Shown piece after piece: positions 15,358 through 23,930 of a stretch of DNA of 64,000 nucleotides. Origin of the DNA: CAZYBO01 sp964645205 (GTDB taxonomy: Bacteria > Pseudomonadota > Alphaproteobacteria > Rickettsiales > SXRF01). The notes beneath the pieces are model-generated. The model had not been told where the DNA came from. It did no database searches and saw only the letters and a program-made list of their open reading frames with translations. A program made the position numbers and the translations under genes. The stretch covers positions 329,893-393,892 of the forward strand of contig CAZYBO010000003.1 in NCBI GenBank assembly GCA_964645205.1, written 5' to 3'. Positions within the stretch are counted from its first letter, which is position 1. Every line of letters starts with the position of its first letter.

Positions 15358-16173
15358 CTATTTGAGCCGGTATGCGCCCCGGAAATCGTCCACTGCGGCA
15401 AAGCGTGATTGCGGATCGATGAGGCTTTCAGTGGCGCCGATAATCAGGATGCCGCCGGGATTTAGCACGCGCGCCATTTTCTCGGTAATCTGCGCCTTGG
15501 TCGCGTCATCGAAATAAATAAGCACGTTGCGGCAGAACACGATGTCGAATCTTCCGAGCGACGAATAATCCTCCAGCAGGTTCTGCTGCTTAAACTGCAC
15601 GGTGGAGCGCACCGATTCCTTCAACTGCCACGACGTATCCGGCAGCGAGGTAAAATATTTCACCAGCATCTGAATGGGCAAGCCGCGCTGCGCTTCAAAC
15701 TGCGAATAAATCCCATCGCGCGCCTTATCCACCACCTTTTTCGCCAAATCGGTGGCGACGATCTCGAAACGCCAGCCGGCCATCTTCGCCCCTTCTTCCA
15801 GGATGGTAAGGGAGATGGAATAGGGTTCCTGCCCCGTCGAACACGCGGCGCTCCACAGGCGTATATGCTTCTGCGCAGCGCATTTCTGCATGAATTCGGG
15901 CAGCACGATTTTCTTGAGTTGCTCATACGGTTTGATGTCGCGGAAGAAAGACGATTCGTTCGTAGTCATCGCCTCCGTAATATCCACGAGCAGTTCTTCA
16001 CGCGGCTGTTTGCGCACCTGCTCACATAGCTGCGCGATGTCTTGCAGACCGCAGCTACGCGCAATCGGCAGCAGGCGGCTTTCGATCAAGTATGCCTTGT
16101 CGTCGGTCAGCGCCAGACCGGAGCGCTTCTTTAACAAATCGGAGAGGAAGGTAAAATCGGCGGGTTGCATCAT
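15358..16173 (-). CDS. cheR: Chemotaxis protein methyltransferase CheR
   Basis: This 271-residue protein has the small N-terminal helical CheR domain (about 5-60) and a SAM-dependent methyltransferase domain. Motifs: T-T-N-E-S-S-F-F-R-D, W-S-A-A-C-S-T-G-Q-E-P-Y-S (SAM loop) and F-D-I-V-F-C-R-N-V-L-I-Y-F-D. It methylates glutamates in chemoreceptor coiled coils. Its start overlaps the end of cheB by four bases, and it is the last gene of the che operon before the terminator. Confidence 0.95.
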   Translation of the reverse strand: MMQPADFTFLSDLLKKRSGLALTDDKAYLIESRLLPIARSCGLQDIAQLCEQVRKQPREELLVDITEAMTTNESSFFRDIKPYEQLKKIVLPEFMQKCAAQKHIRLWSAACSTGQEPYSISLTILEEGAKMAGWRFEIVATDLAKKVVDKARDGIYSQFEAQRGLPIQMLVKYFTSLPDTSWQLKESVRSTVQFKQQNLLEDYSSLGRFDIVFCRNVLIYFDDATKAQITEKMARVLNPGGILIIGATESLIDPQSRFAAVDDFRGAYRLK

Positions 16174-17264
16174 GCGCCTTCAATCTGCTGGATGATGTAC
16201 TTGCCGATATCCGTCAGCGGCAGTATAGCGCGGCACAAGCCCTGCTCCGCCACCGCCTTGGGCATGCCGTAAACGACGCTGCTCGCTTCATCCTGCGCGA
16301 TCACGCTTCCTCCCGCCGCCACCACGACTTTCGCCCCCTCCATACCGTCCTGCCCCATGCCGGTCAGTACAACCACCAGCAAGTGTTTTCCATATATCCG
16401 GCTGAGCGAGCGCAACATCGGATCGGCGGCCGGACGGCAAAAATTCTCCTGCGCATCCTGATTGATACGCAACAGCACCCTGCCATCGCCGGTCGCTTCG
16501 GCAAGCATATGAAAATCCCCCGGCGCAAGATAGGCATGGCCTGCCACCGCTGTCTCACCGTCTTTGGCTTCCGCACATACGCGTCGTCCGGCTTTGCCGA
16601 TATGGTCGGCAAGTATGGTAGTGAATGTCGGCGGCATATGCTGCGTGATGAATATCGGAACGCCCTGAATACGTCCCGCAAGAGCTTCAAACAGGGTAAG
16701 CAGAGCCTGCGGCCCACCGGTGGACGAGGCGATCGCCAGCGCTTTCACACCGATTTGCCGCAACGGAATATTCGCATGCGGCGCAAGCTGGATGGGGGCG
16801 ACGGGTTTGGGCGGCGGCACCACCACCTGCGGCGCAGACGGCGCACTGACTGGCGTAAGCGCGTGAATGCCCGCCAACGCGGTGATTTTATCGCGCAGCT
16901 CGCGGTAAAATACCTCGGCCTCATTTCCCGATTTCGCCGACGGTTTCGCAAGCGTATCCGCTGCGCCGAGCGCAAGCGCCTTCAGGCTGATTTCCGCATT
17001 GCGCAGGCTGAGCGTGGAAGCGATGATCACTTTGCTCTTCGGCGATATTTTCAATAGGTGCGGCAGCGCCGTCATACCATCCATCACCGGCATCTCAATA
17101 TCGAGGACGATAACATCCGGCAATGATTCCCCCGCCATGCGAATAGCCATCTCACCGTTGGCAGCCGTGCCGCAGATTTCGATTCGCGTGTCGGTAGTCA
17201 GCGCCTTGACCATCAGGCCGCGTATAACCGCAGAATCATCAACAATGAGAACTTTTACCGGCAC
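16170..17264 (-). CDS. cheB: Chemotaxis methylesterase CheB
   Basis: This 364-residue protein has a receiver domain with Asp55, a proline-rich linker (about 137-165), and a methylesterase domain. The catalytic triad is visible as Ser181 in A-S-S-T-G-G, His209 in T-Q-H-M-P and Asp306 in G-M-G-Q-D-G. It removes methyl groups from, or deamidates, chemoreceptors when phosphorylated by CheA. It lies 26 bases downstream of cheY and overlaps cheR. Confidence 0.95.
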   Translation of the reverse strand: MPVKVLIVDDSAVIRGLMVKALTTDTRIEICGTAANGEMAIRMAGESLPDVIVLDIEMPVMDGMTALPHLLKISPKSKVIIASTLSLRNAEISLKALALGAADTLAKPSAKSGNEAEVFYRELRDKITALAGIHALTPVSAPSAPQVVVPPPKPVAPIQLAPHANIPLRQIGVKALAIASSTGGPQALLTLFEALAGRIQGVPIFITQHMPPTFTTILADHIGKAGRRVCAEAKDGETAVAGHAYLAPGDFHMLAEATGDGRVLLRINQDAQENFCRPAADPMLRSLSRIYGKHLLVVVLTGMGQDGMEGAKVVVAAGGSVIAQDEASSVVYGMPKAVAEQGLCRAILPLTDIGKYIIQQIEGA

Positions 17265-17290
17265 TCGTATGTCTTTCGCTTAAATAGCCG

Positions 17291-17656
17291 TTATATCATG
17301 CCGATCTGTAGCAGCTTGCCTTTGATAATCTCTGCATCGAACGGTTTCATGACATATTCGTCCGCACCTGCGGAAAGCGCCTGCATGATGTTGCTCATCT
17401 CACTTTCGGTCGTGCAGAAAATCACTTTCGGCACATTCCCTTCCGGCATAGCGCGCAGCGCCTTGATGAATTCCAGCCCGTTCATGACCGGCATATGCCA
17501 ATCGAGCAGGATCAGCGGCGGTTTGCTGGCCTGGCAATAGGTTGCGGCCTGCTGGCCATCTTCTGCTTCAGCAACTTCAAAACCAAGTTCTTCCATGATA
17601 CGGCGCTCAAGTTTGCGCACGACTTTTGAATCATCTACAATAAGACAAATGGGCAT
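17291..17656 (-). CDS. cheY: Chemotaxis response regulator CheY
   Basis: This 121-residue single receiver domain has the acidic pair D8-D9, phosphoacceptor Asp52 in L-L-D-W-H-M-P, Thr in C-T-T-E-S-E, and Lys in V-M-K-P-F-D. Its position between cheW and cheB supports a CheY role at the flagellar motor or as phosphate sink. It is five bases after the cheW stop. Confidence 0.93.
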   Translation of the reverse strand: MPICLIVDDSKVVRKLERRIMEELGFEVAEAEDGQQAATYCQASKPPLILLDWHMPVMNGLEFIKALRAMPEGNVPKVIFCTTESEMSNIMQALSAGADEYVMKPFDAEIIKGKLLQIGMI

Positions 17657-17661
17657 AGAAC

Positions 17662-18129
17662 CTACAGCGATAAGAGGGCGTTTATATCCATAATCACAAG
17701 AAGTTCGCCCGCTAGTTTATGGATGCCCGACGAGACATCCCTCCACGCGCCGTTCAGGTTACTGGGCGTTTTCTCGATCGCAGACGGCGGAACAGTAAGC
17801 ACCTCGCCTACGTTATCCACCAGAAGGCTGTAAAGTTCGTTGCGATACTCCACGACCACGAACATGTAGTTATCGTTCGTATTTTTAGACGGTAGCGCAA
17901 GACGCTTGCGCACGTCGATAACCGTGACGATGCGTCCGCGCAGGTTAAGCGATCCAGCCACTTCCGCAGGCGCAAGCGGAATGCGCGTAATCATCTGCTG
18001 GCGCAGCACGTCGCGTACATGCTTCACCGACACACCGATCAGTTGCTGTTCGATGCGCATGGTAACATACATATTTTCCTGCGTGCCGTGCATGCTGCGC
18101 TCCAGCACATTCATCGCGCTCGTACTCAT
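17662..18129 (-). CDS. cheW: Chemotaxis coupling protein CheW
   Basis: This protein of 155 residues is a single CheW SH3-like domain (about 15-150) with R-G-R-I-V-T-V-I-D-V-R-K-R-L in the second subdomain. It links chemoreceptors to CheA. I place the start at ATG 18129, which overlaps the cheA stop (ATGA); a longer frame from 18159 would lie inside cheA and add a segment with no similarity. The first 15 residues are an extension not typical of the shortest CheW proteins. Confidence 0.92.
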   Translation of the reverse strand: MSTSAMNVLERSMHGTQENMYVTMRIEQQLIGVSVKHVRDVLRQQMITRIPLAPAEVAGSLNLRGRIVTVIDVRKRLALPSKNTNDNYMFVVVEYRNELYSLLVDNVGEVLTVPPSAIEKTPSNLNGAWRDVSSGIHKLAGELLVIMDINALLSL

Positions 18130-20822
18130 GCGGCTACCTCCCTGCTTTCGGTGAGGCAATGGGAGAGCGACTCCAGCAGCCCCGGCCGGTCGGTTTTATT
18201 GATACAGTCGTACATGCCTACCGATTTGCCTTTTTTGATAATATCCTCACTGAGCGACGAGGTGTAGGCCACGATGGGAATGGACGCGTATTGCGGATTG
18301 CTCCTGCAGGCCTGCGTGAACTCAAACCCGTCCATGCCCGGCATTTCAATATCGGTGACGATAATATCGTATTTGCCGCCCTTCGACAGCTCGGCAATCC
18401 CTTCCTGCCCGCTTTCGACGGAGGTTACCTTATAACCCGCGGCGGTAAGGAACGGTACGGTCAGATTGCGGAAGAACGGGCTGTCCTCAAGGAAAAGCAG
18501 GCGATTGGACTTGATCTTGTCCTTGTTTACGAACGCATGCTCATGCACCGCTTCATCCACCAGATCTGCCAGCAGGTAGCCGACATCAACCACATCGGTC
18601 GTTTTTCCGGCGATCACCATGCTGCCTAAATAACCATGCTGCTTCGCTTCTTCCGAAGACAGCTTGATGTCGAATGGCGCGTGGACAATATCGACGATTT
18701 CACCTACCACCAGCCCGATCACTTTCTTGTCGTAGGTAAATACCACGACATCGACATTGCCGCTGTCGGGAATGGAAAACGCGTCTCCCAGCGTGATAAG
18801 CCGCATCAGCTCGCCGCGATACTGCACCACGGGGTAATCGTCGGCGCACTCTATATCCTTGACGTCGATTTCTTCCAGTCGCGATACCAGTTCCAGCGGC
18901 ACCGCCTTGGGTGCGCCTTTGCCGAGACCGAACAGCAGGAAGCTGAGGAGTTTCTTGTCGTCGATCCCTTCGGCTTCCTTCGCCGCCGCTTCCGCATGCG
19001 TCCCGCCGCTGCCAAGCTCTACGCTGCCCAGCGCGCGCGCCAGTCCGTTCGGATCCAGAATCATGATGACACTGCCATCGCCCAAAATGGTATTGCCGGA
19101 ATAAAGCGGGATGCCTTTGAGAATCTCCGCCACCGGCTTGACCACGATTTCCTCGGTGTCGTACACGCGGTCGATCACCACGCCGAAATCGTAATTGCCC
19201 ACTTTACACACCGCGATAAACATTTCCTTCTGCATCATCGCCGTGCGGTCGGCAGGAATATCGAGCACTTCCGACAGCACCGTCAGCGGTAGGAGTTTAT
19301 CGCGCAGACGAAGCACCAGAGCCGAGTTTATCATTTCCAGCTCCAACCCGGAACCAGGCATGGTGCGCACCATCTCCACGACGTTGAGCTGCGGAATAGC
19401 GAATTTCTGGCCGCTGGCTTCGACGATAAGCACAGATACGATCGCAAGCGTGAGCGGTATTTTGATAGCGATCTTAGAGCCTTTGCCCCATGTGGAGTCC
19501 AACTCAATGGCGCCGCCGATTTTCTGGATATTGGTTTTAACTACGTCCATGCCGACGCCGCGACCGGATACGCTGGTCACTTTCTCAGCGGTGGAGAAGC
19601 CCGCGTGGAATACGAACTGCGCGATCTGCTTTTCGCTCATCGCCTCCAGCGACGCTTCCGTGGCAAGCCCGTTGGCGATGGCTTTTTGCTTCACGCGCTC
19701 AATGTTGATACCACGGCCATCGTCGATGATCTCGATAATAATATGACCGCCTTCATGGAAAGCCGACAGCGTCACCGTGCCGGTTTCACCCTTGCCGTTC
19801 GCCTTGCGGTCAGCGGGCGTTTCCAACCCGTGATCGCATGAATTGCGCACCATATGCGTCAACGGATCCTTGATGACTTCGAGCAACTGGCGGTCAAGCT
19901 CCGTTTCCGCGCCAAGCATGCGCAGCTCGATTTTTTTACCGAGTTCCATCGAAAGATCGCGGATCAGGCGCGGGAATTTCGACCACGCATTGCCGATCGG
20001 CTGCATGCGCGTTTTCATTACGCCTTCCTGAAGTTCCGTGGTGATATGGCTGAGCTGCTGCAACGGCGTGAGGAACTCCTTGTCGTCGCGCGTACGCACG
20101 ATCTGCATGAGCTGGTTGCGGGTAAGCACCAGTTCGCTCACCATCTGCATCAGGTTCTCCAGCACATCGATATTCACGCGTATGCTTTGCGTAGCGCCAG
20201 CGCCTTCCTTCTGGTCGCCGGACGCTTCCTTGGCTTCCGCCTTGGGCGCAACTGGTGCGGCAACCGCCACGGGAGCGGCGGGCTTTATATCCACCAGCTC
20301 TGCAACGGGCTTAGGCGTAGCAGGTGCGGCAGCGGCAGCGGCTTCCAGCGCCGCCAGATCGTCATCGCCACGAAAATGCGGGAATGCGGGTGCGGCTTCG
20401 GCCGGAGCTTTTTCCATCGGAGCGGCATCGCCGCCTTCGAGCTTGCCGTGATCGGCATAATAGTTGAGGCGCGTGGTAAGGTCGGTGTCGTCGCCTTCCT
20501 GTTCCTTGCCGTTGGCGCTCAGGTAATCGATAAGGCCTTTGATCTTGTCGAGCGATTCCAAAATGAGGCTGATAGCCTGCGGCGTGGCGTCGAGTTTTTT
20601 GTCACGGATTTTACCCAGCACGTTTTCCGAGGCGTGCGCGATATGTTCCAGACGTGGTAGACCTAAGAAGCCGCACGTGCCTTTGATAGTGTGAACGATG
20701 CGGAAAATATTCCCCAAGATCGCGGCATTTTCCGGGTTCTGTTCCAGGCTGATAAGCTCCTGGTCAAGGACGGAAAGGCTTTCTACCGTTTCCGTGATAA
20801 ACTCGCCGATCAAATCATCCAT
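18126..20822 (-). CDS. cheA: Hybrid chemotaxis kinase CheA with two CheW domains and a receiver
   Basis: This 898-residue protein has an Hpt domain (about 1-110) with phosphoacceptor His44 in I-V-H-T-I-K-G-T, an Ala/Pro-rich linker (about 128-205) in place of the P2 domain, a dimerisation domain (about 208-275), and the HATPase domain with H-M-V-R-N-S-C-D-H-G-L-E and the G-R-G-V-G-M-D-V-V loop. A first CheW-like domain (about 460-605) follows, then a second one (about 642-760) and a C-terminal receiver (about 775-895) with Asp in I-V-T-D-I-E-M-P-G. It autophosphorylates on receptor signals and passes phosphate to CheY and CheB. It overlaps cheW by four bases and lies 45 bases after chpT. Confidence 0.95.
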   Translation of the reverse strand: MDDLIGEFITETVESLSVLDQELISLEQNPENAAILGNIFRIVHTIKGTCGFLGLPRLEHIAHASENVLGKIRDKKLDATPQAISLILESLDKIKGLIDYLSANGKEQEGDDTDLTTRLNYYADHGKLEGGDAAPMEKAPAEAAPAFPHFRGDDDLAALEAAAAAAPATPKPVAELVDIKPAAPVAVAAPVAPKAEAKEASGDQKEGAGATQSIRVNIDVLENLMQMVSELVLTRNQLMQIVRTRDDKEFLTPLQQLSHITTELQEGVMKTRMQPIGNAWSKFPRLIRDLSMELGKKIELRMLGAETELDRQLLEVIKDPLTHMVRNSCDHGLETPADRKANGKGETGTVTLSAFHEGGHIIIEIIDDGRGINIERVKQKAIANGLATEASLEAMSEKQIAQFVFHAGFSTAEKVTSVSGRGVGMDVVKTNIQKIGGAIELDSTWGKGSKIAIKIPLTLAIVSVLIVEASGQKFAIPQLNVVEMVRTMPGSGLELEMINSALVLRLRDKLLPLTVLSEVLDIPADRTAMMQKEMFIAVCKVGNYDFGVVIDRVYDTEEIVVKPVAEILKGIPLYSGNTILGDGSVIMILDPNGLARALGSVELGSGGTHAEAAAKEAEGIDDKKLLSFLLFGLGKGAPKAVPLELVSRLEEIDVKDIECADDYPVVQYRGELMRLITLGDAFSIPDSGNVDVVVFTYDKKVIGLVVGEIVDIVHAPFDIKLSSEEAKQHGYLGSMVIAGKTTDVVDVGYLLADLVDEAVHEHAFVNKDKIKSNRLLFLEDSPFFRNLTVPFLTAAGYKVTSVESGQEGIAELSKGGKYDIIVTDIEMPGMDGFEFTQACRSNPQYASIPIVAYTSSLSEDIIKKGKSVGMYDCINKTDRPGLLESLSHCLTESREVAA

Positions 20823-20867
20823 AATACTCTCCGCTAAACTACATGCTTAAGTGCGATACCCTATTCA

Positions 20868-21512
20868 TCATCCCAACGTTTGCGTAACCGATAGTTGCAA
20901 TTCATCAGCGCCTGCCACAAAGCTCACAGCCGAGGCAAGTTCCTCCGCGTAACACCGCGTCAGGTAAAGCTGGATATTTTTAGGCGTGAGCTCAGCTTGA
21001 GGCACAGGCTCGGTGAGCATTTTTTCAACGTCCTTATCCCATTTGAGACCCGCCCCCTGCGCACTGACCCGCACATGCCGCTTCTGTCCGTCACCGGTGA
21101 TGCGCACCGCAACCGTGCCGCCGCGTATAAGCGTGCCCGACGCGATGATCAGCAGGTTGAAAATCAGGCGCGACATTTTCACGCTGATAGACACGCCCGC
21201 CGAATCGGTATGGCTGTCCGGCCAATCGAGGGTAATTTTGCTGCCGACGAAAAAATCCATCGCCAGTTTTTGTTTTTCTGCGAGGTTGGCCTCGCCGTGG
21301 TCGTTGACCTTGCCGTAAGCCACGCGGTAAAATTGCAACCGCGCGACGGCGGAGAATGCGCTGCTGACGATCAGCTCGACCGCCTGCCCCTGCATGTTGA
21401 ACCCCTCCTCCGCGAGGAATTCGGCGCCGTTATTGACCGCACCGATAGGCCCGGTCAGGTCATGGCAAAGGCGGGTGCACAGCAGTTCCGCAATTCGTAA
21501 CGACTCAATCAT
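20868..21512 (-). CDS. chpT: Histidine phosphotransferase ChpT
   Basis: This 214-residue protein starts I-A-E-L-L-C-T-R-L-C-H-D-L-T-G-P-I-G-A-V-N-N-G, the ChpT dimerisation helix with His17 as predicted phosphate carrier. The C-terminal half resembles a degenerate HATPase fold with no ATP-binding boxes, as in ChpT. In other alphaproteobacteria it moves phosphate from CckA to CtrA and CpdR. Here it is the first gene of the minus-strand unit containing cheA, which ties the cell-cycle relay to chemotaxis genes. cckA is not in the window. Confidence 0.88.
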   Translation of the reverse strand: MIESLRIAELLCTRLCHDLTGPIGAVNNGAEFLAEEGFNMQGQAVELIVSSAFSAVARLQFYRVAYGKVNDHGEANLAEKQKLAMDFFVGSKITLDWPDSHTDSAGVSISVKMSRLIFNLLIIASGTLIRGGTVAVRITGDGQKRHVRVSAQGAGLKWDKDVEKMLTEPVPQAELTPKNIQLYLTRCYAEELASAVSFVAGADELQLSVTQTLG

Positions 21513-21644
21513 TGTTTATTCAATCGCTTAGTAACTTGCTAAAAAATGGCAGATTGCCACCCTCCTACTATTTCCTACAAAGATAAATATTTAGTAAATA
21601 TATAGAATATATCCTCATGTGGCAGGTAAGGGCTGTGTTTGACT

Positions 21645-22394
21645 ATGGCGCAGGAATGCGCATACTCCTGCGTGTACCCTACCTGTTTACAACCGCAACC
21701 CGTAACCCCGATGCTCCAGCTTTCCTCCGATACGAACAATTTCATCGGCCAGCGCCTCAAGCTCGAGATGAAACGGCGTGAGATCAGCTCCACCGAGCTT
21801 GCACGGCGCGCCGGAGTAAAAACCTCATTCCTGTACGACATTATCAGTGGTAAATCGGCCAACCCTTCCACGGTGAAACTTGGCCGTGTAGCCGAAGTGC
21901 TCGGCATCAACCTGTCCTATCTGGTAGGCAGCGTCAGCAACCCCGAATCCGGTGCAAGCGTCTTGCGTCAGGCTGACGAATATTGCACGCTAGCGCGCAT
22001 CATGGTGGACGTATCCGCCAGCGGCAGCACCATCATTTCGCAGGAATACGAGCAGGAGCGCTACCATTTCCGCCGTTCATGGATTGAAGGGCAACTCGGC
22101 GTGTCGCCCTCCGACCTGCGCCTGCTATCGGTGCGCGGCGATAGCATGGAACCCACGCTATGCCACAACGACACGGTGATGATCGACACCACGAAGCAAT
22201 CCCCCTCCCCCCCGGGTATGTTTGTTTTGTTCGATGGGTTCGGTCTGGTCGCCAAGCGGATGGAGCGCACGGGCGACAGCGACGCGCCCCGCGTACGGAT
22301 TATTTCCGACAACCCGCAATATACAACTTATGAGCGTTCCATCGACGAGATTTTTGTCATCGGCCGCGTAGTCTGGTTCGGACGCGAGATATAA
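21645..22394 (+). CDS. XRE-type repressor with S24 (LexA/CI-like) C-terminal domain
   Basis: This protein of about 249 residues has an N-terminal HTH (about 38-85: T-E-L-A-R-R-A-G-V-K-T-S-F-L-Y-D-I) and a C-terminal S24 peptidase-like fold. Catalytic-type residues are Ser in R-G-D-S-M-E-P-T-L and Lys in L-V-A-K-R-M-E. Such proteins control stress or prophage genes and may self-cleave when RecA is activated; I cannot point to a cleavage site. The start is unsure: ATG 21645 or ATG 21711, neither with a strong ribosome site; the HTH is intact with either. Its 3' end overlaps the opposite gene by 67 bases. Confidence 0.8.
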   Translation: MAQECAYSCVYPTCLQPQPVTPMLQLSSDTNNFIGQRLKLEMKRREISSTELARRAGVKTSFLYDIISGKSANPSTVKLGRVAEVLGINLSYLVGSVSNPESGASVLRQADEYCTLARIMVDVSASGSTIISQEYEQERYHFRRSWIEGQLGVSPSDLRLLSVRGDSMEPTLCHNDTVMIDTTKQSPSPPGMFVLFDGFGLVAKRMERTGDSDAPRVRIISDNPQYTTYERSIDEIFVIGRVVWFGREI

Positions 22395-23806
22395 GCGCCG
22401 TTGGGTACGCCGCCGTCGAGCGATAGGTCGCTGACTTTTCGGTAAAGCGTGGAACGCCCGATGCCCAGCGTGCGCGCCGCGCGCGTCATGCAGCCGTTCG
22501 CCTGCTGCAATGCAAAGCGTATCGCTTCCTTTTCCACCGATTTAAGCGGCTTGATCTGCCCCTGGTCGTCGATCAGCACCGAGGTGTTGGTCATCAGCAT
22601 CTCCGGCTGGTGTTCGGCGCTGTAGCTGAAGCGGCTGCGCTGCAACGCCTGAAGGTCGTCCAGCCCGATCACATCGCCGGTGCACAATATCACCGCACGC
22701 CATATCATGTTGCACAACTGGGTAATATTCCCGTCCCACGAGGATTCCTGTAGCCATTGCAATGCCTGCTCGGTAATGCCGGACACATATTTGTTCTCAG
22801 ACGTGGCATGGATCGTCACGAAATGATTAGCCAGCAGGGAAATGTCATCTTTCCGGTCACGCAGCGGCGGCATGGATATGGAAAATATCTTGAACAGCGC
22901 GGAGAGTTTTTGCCTGAACCCGTTCTGCACGGGCGAAAGTTGCGCAGGCTGCGTATTGGTGCAGATAAGCCGCACGTCGACAGGTATCGCCATCCCGCCC
23001 AGCGGACGCACCATGCCGGATGCAACCATTTCGAGAATCTTTCCCTGAATGTCGGCAGGTAGCGTACCGACCTCCTTCAGCAGCAGCGTTCCCTGATCCG
23101 CCTCACGCACTTTGCCCAACATGAAATGTAGCTTGTCGGCGCGCAGGCTCTTTTCCTGACCGAACAGGATACTCTCCGCCATATGCGACGGAAGCATCTC
23201 GCAATTCACCACGATAAACGGCTTGCCCGCACGGTCGCTGCTGCCGTGAATGGCACGCGCAATGCTCTCCTTACCCACGCCCGATTCGCCGTCCACCCAC
23301 ACCGGCATCCGCGAGGAAGCCGCCTGTTTCGCCTGGGCGATCACCTGCCGGAACCCCGGACTGCGTCCCACAAGGTCGCCTACTTCCATATGGCCTGCGA
23401 TCTTGCGCTCCAGCCATGATATATAGACGCTCATACGTTGCTGCTTCAGCAGATTTTGTAGCGATACGGTAAGCCGTCCGAGCGAAATGGGCTTCACCAG
23501 AAAATCGTTGGCACCGGCCTTGATGGATTCTACCGATAGCCGATCCTCACCGTAAGCGATCATCACGATCAGCGGCACGCGCGGGCGCAGCATTTTCAGC
23601 TCCATGACCGCGCTCATGCCTCCTGTCGGCTCAATATCCAGTATGATGGCGTCGGGTGTGGGATGCTTCTCCGATTGCAGCCATTCGACAGCGGCATGCA
23701 CCTTGTTGCAGGCGATGGTTTTATAATGCATCTGTTGCTGTAGCGCGTGTTCCGTTGCTTGCAATTGAGACGCATGCTCACTAATAACCAGTATTGTCTG
23801 CTGCAT
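22328..23806 (-). CDS. Degenerate NtrC-like regulator (receiver, AAA+, Fis-type HTH)
   Basis: This 492-residue protein has a receiver-like domain (about 3-120), a sigma-54 activator-type AAA+ domain (about 145-370) and a Fis-like HTH at 425-470 (M-T-R-A-A-R-T-L-G-I-G-R-S-T-L-Y-R-K). Walker A is present (G-E-S-G-V-G-K-E-S). The GAFTGA loop that contacts sigma-54 is missing, and Walker B reads L-L-L-K-E-V-G, with Lys where Asp is expected. The receiver keeps the Asp in I-I-L-D-I-E but has Ser-Glu in place of the usual acidic pair. It probably does not drive sigma-54 promoters and may repress or bind DNA only. Start taken at ATG 23806 after CAGGG. Confidence 0.85.
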   Translation of the reverse strand: MQQTILVISEHASQLQATEHALQQQMHYKTIACNKVHAAVEWLQSEKHPTPDAIILDIEPTGGMSAVMELKMLRPRVPLIVMIAYGEDRLSVESIKAGANDFLVKPISLGRLTVSLQNLLKQQRMSVYISWLERKIAGHMEVGDLVGRSPGFRQVIAQAKQAASSRMPVWVDGESGVGKESIARAIHGSSDRAGKPFIVVNCEMLPSHMAESILFGQEKSLRADKLHFMLGKVREADQGTLLLKEVGTLPADIQGKILEMVASGMVRPLGGMAIPVDVRLICTNTQPAQLSPVQNGFRQKLSALFKIFSISMPPLRDRKDDISLLANHFVTIHATSENKYVSGITEQALQWLQESSWDGNITQLCNMIWRAVILCTGDVIGLDDLQALQRSRFSYSAEHQPEMLMTNTSVLIDDQGQIKPLKSVEKEAIRFALQQANGCMTRAARTLGIGRSTLYRKVSDLSLDGGVPNGAYISRPNQTTRPMTKISSMERS

Positions 23807-23863
23807 AATCAAACCCTGCTGTATTTTTTAAATAGCGTACTATTGATTGTATATTTTTATGAT

Positions 23864-23878
23864 TTAATCAATCATTAG
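23864..23878. promoter_or_regulatory. Near-match CtrA box upstream of the NtrC-like gene
   Basis: TTAATCAATCATTAG matches TTAA-N7-TTAA except for the last base. It lies 58 bases upstream of the minus-strand regulator and 53 bases before the plus-strand exported-protein gene. The region is A+T-rich, so chance is possible. Confidence 0.3.
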
Positions 23879-23930
23879 TTTATTAAGTCCGCTGTTTTTA
23901 TTTTTCCCGTTTATGATACCATGAGCCATT

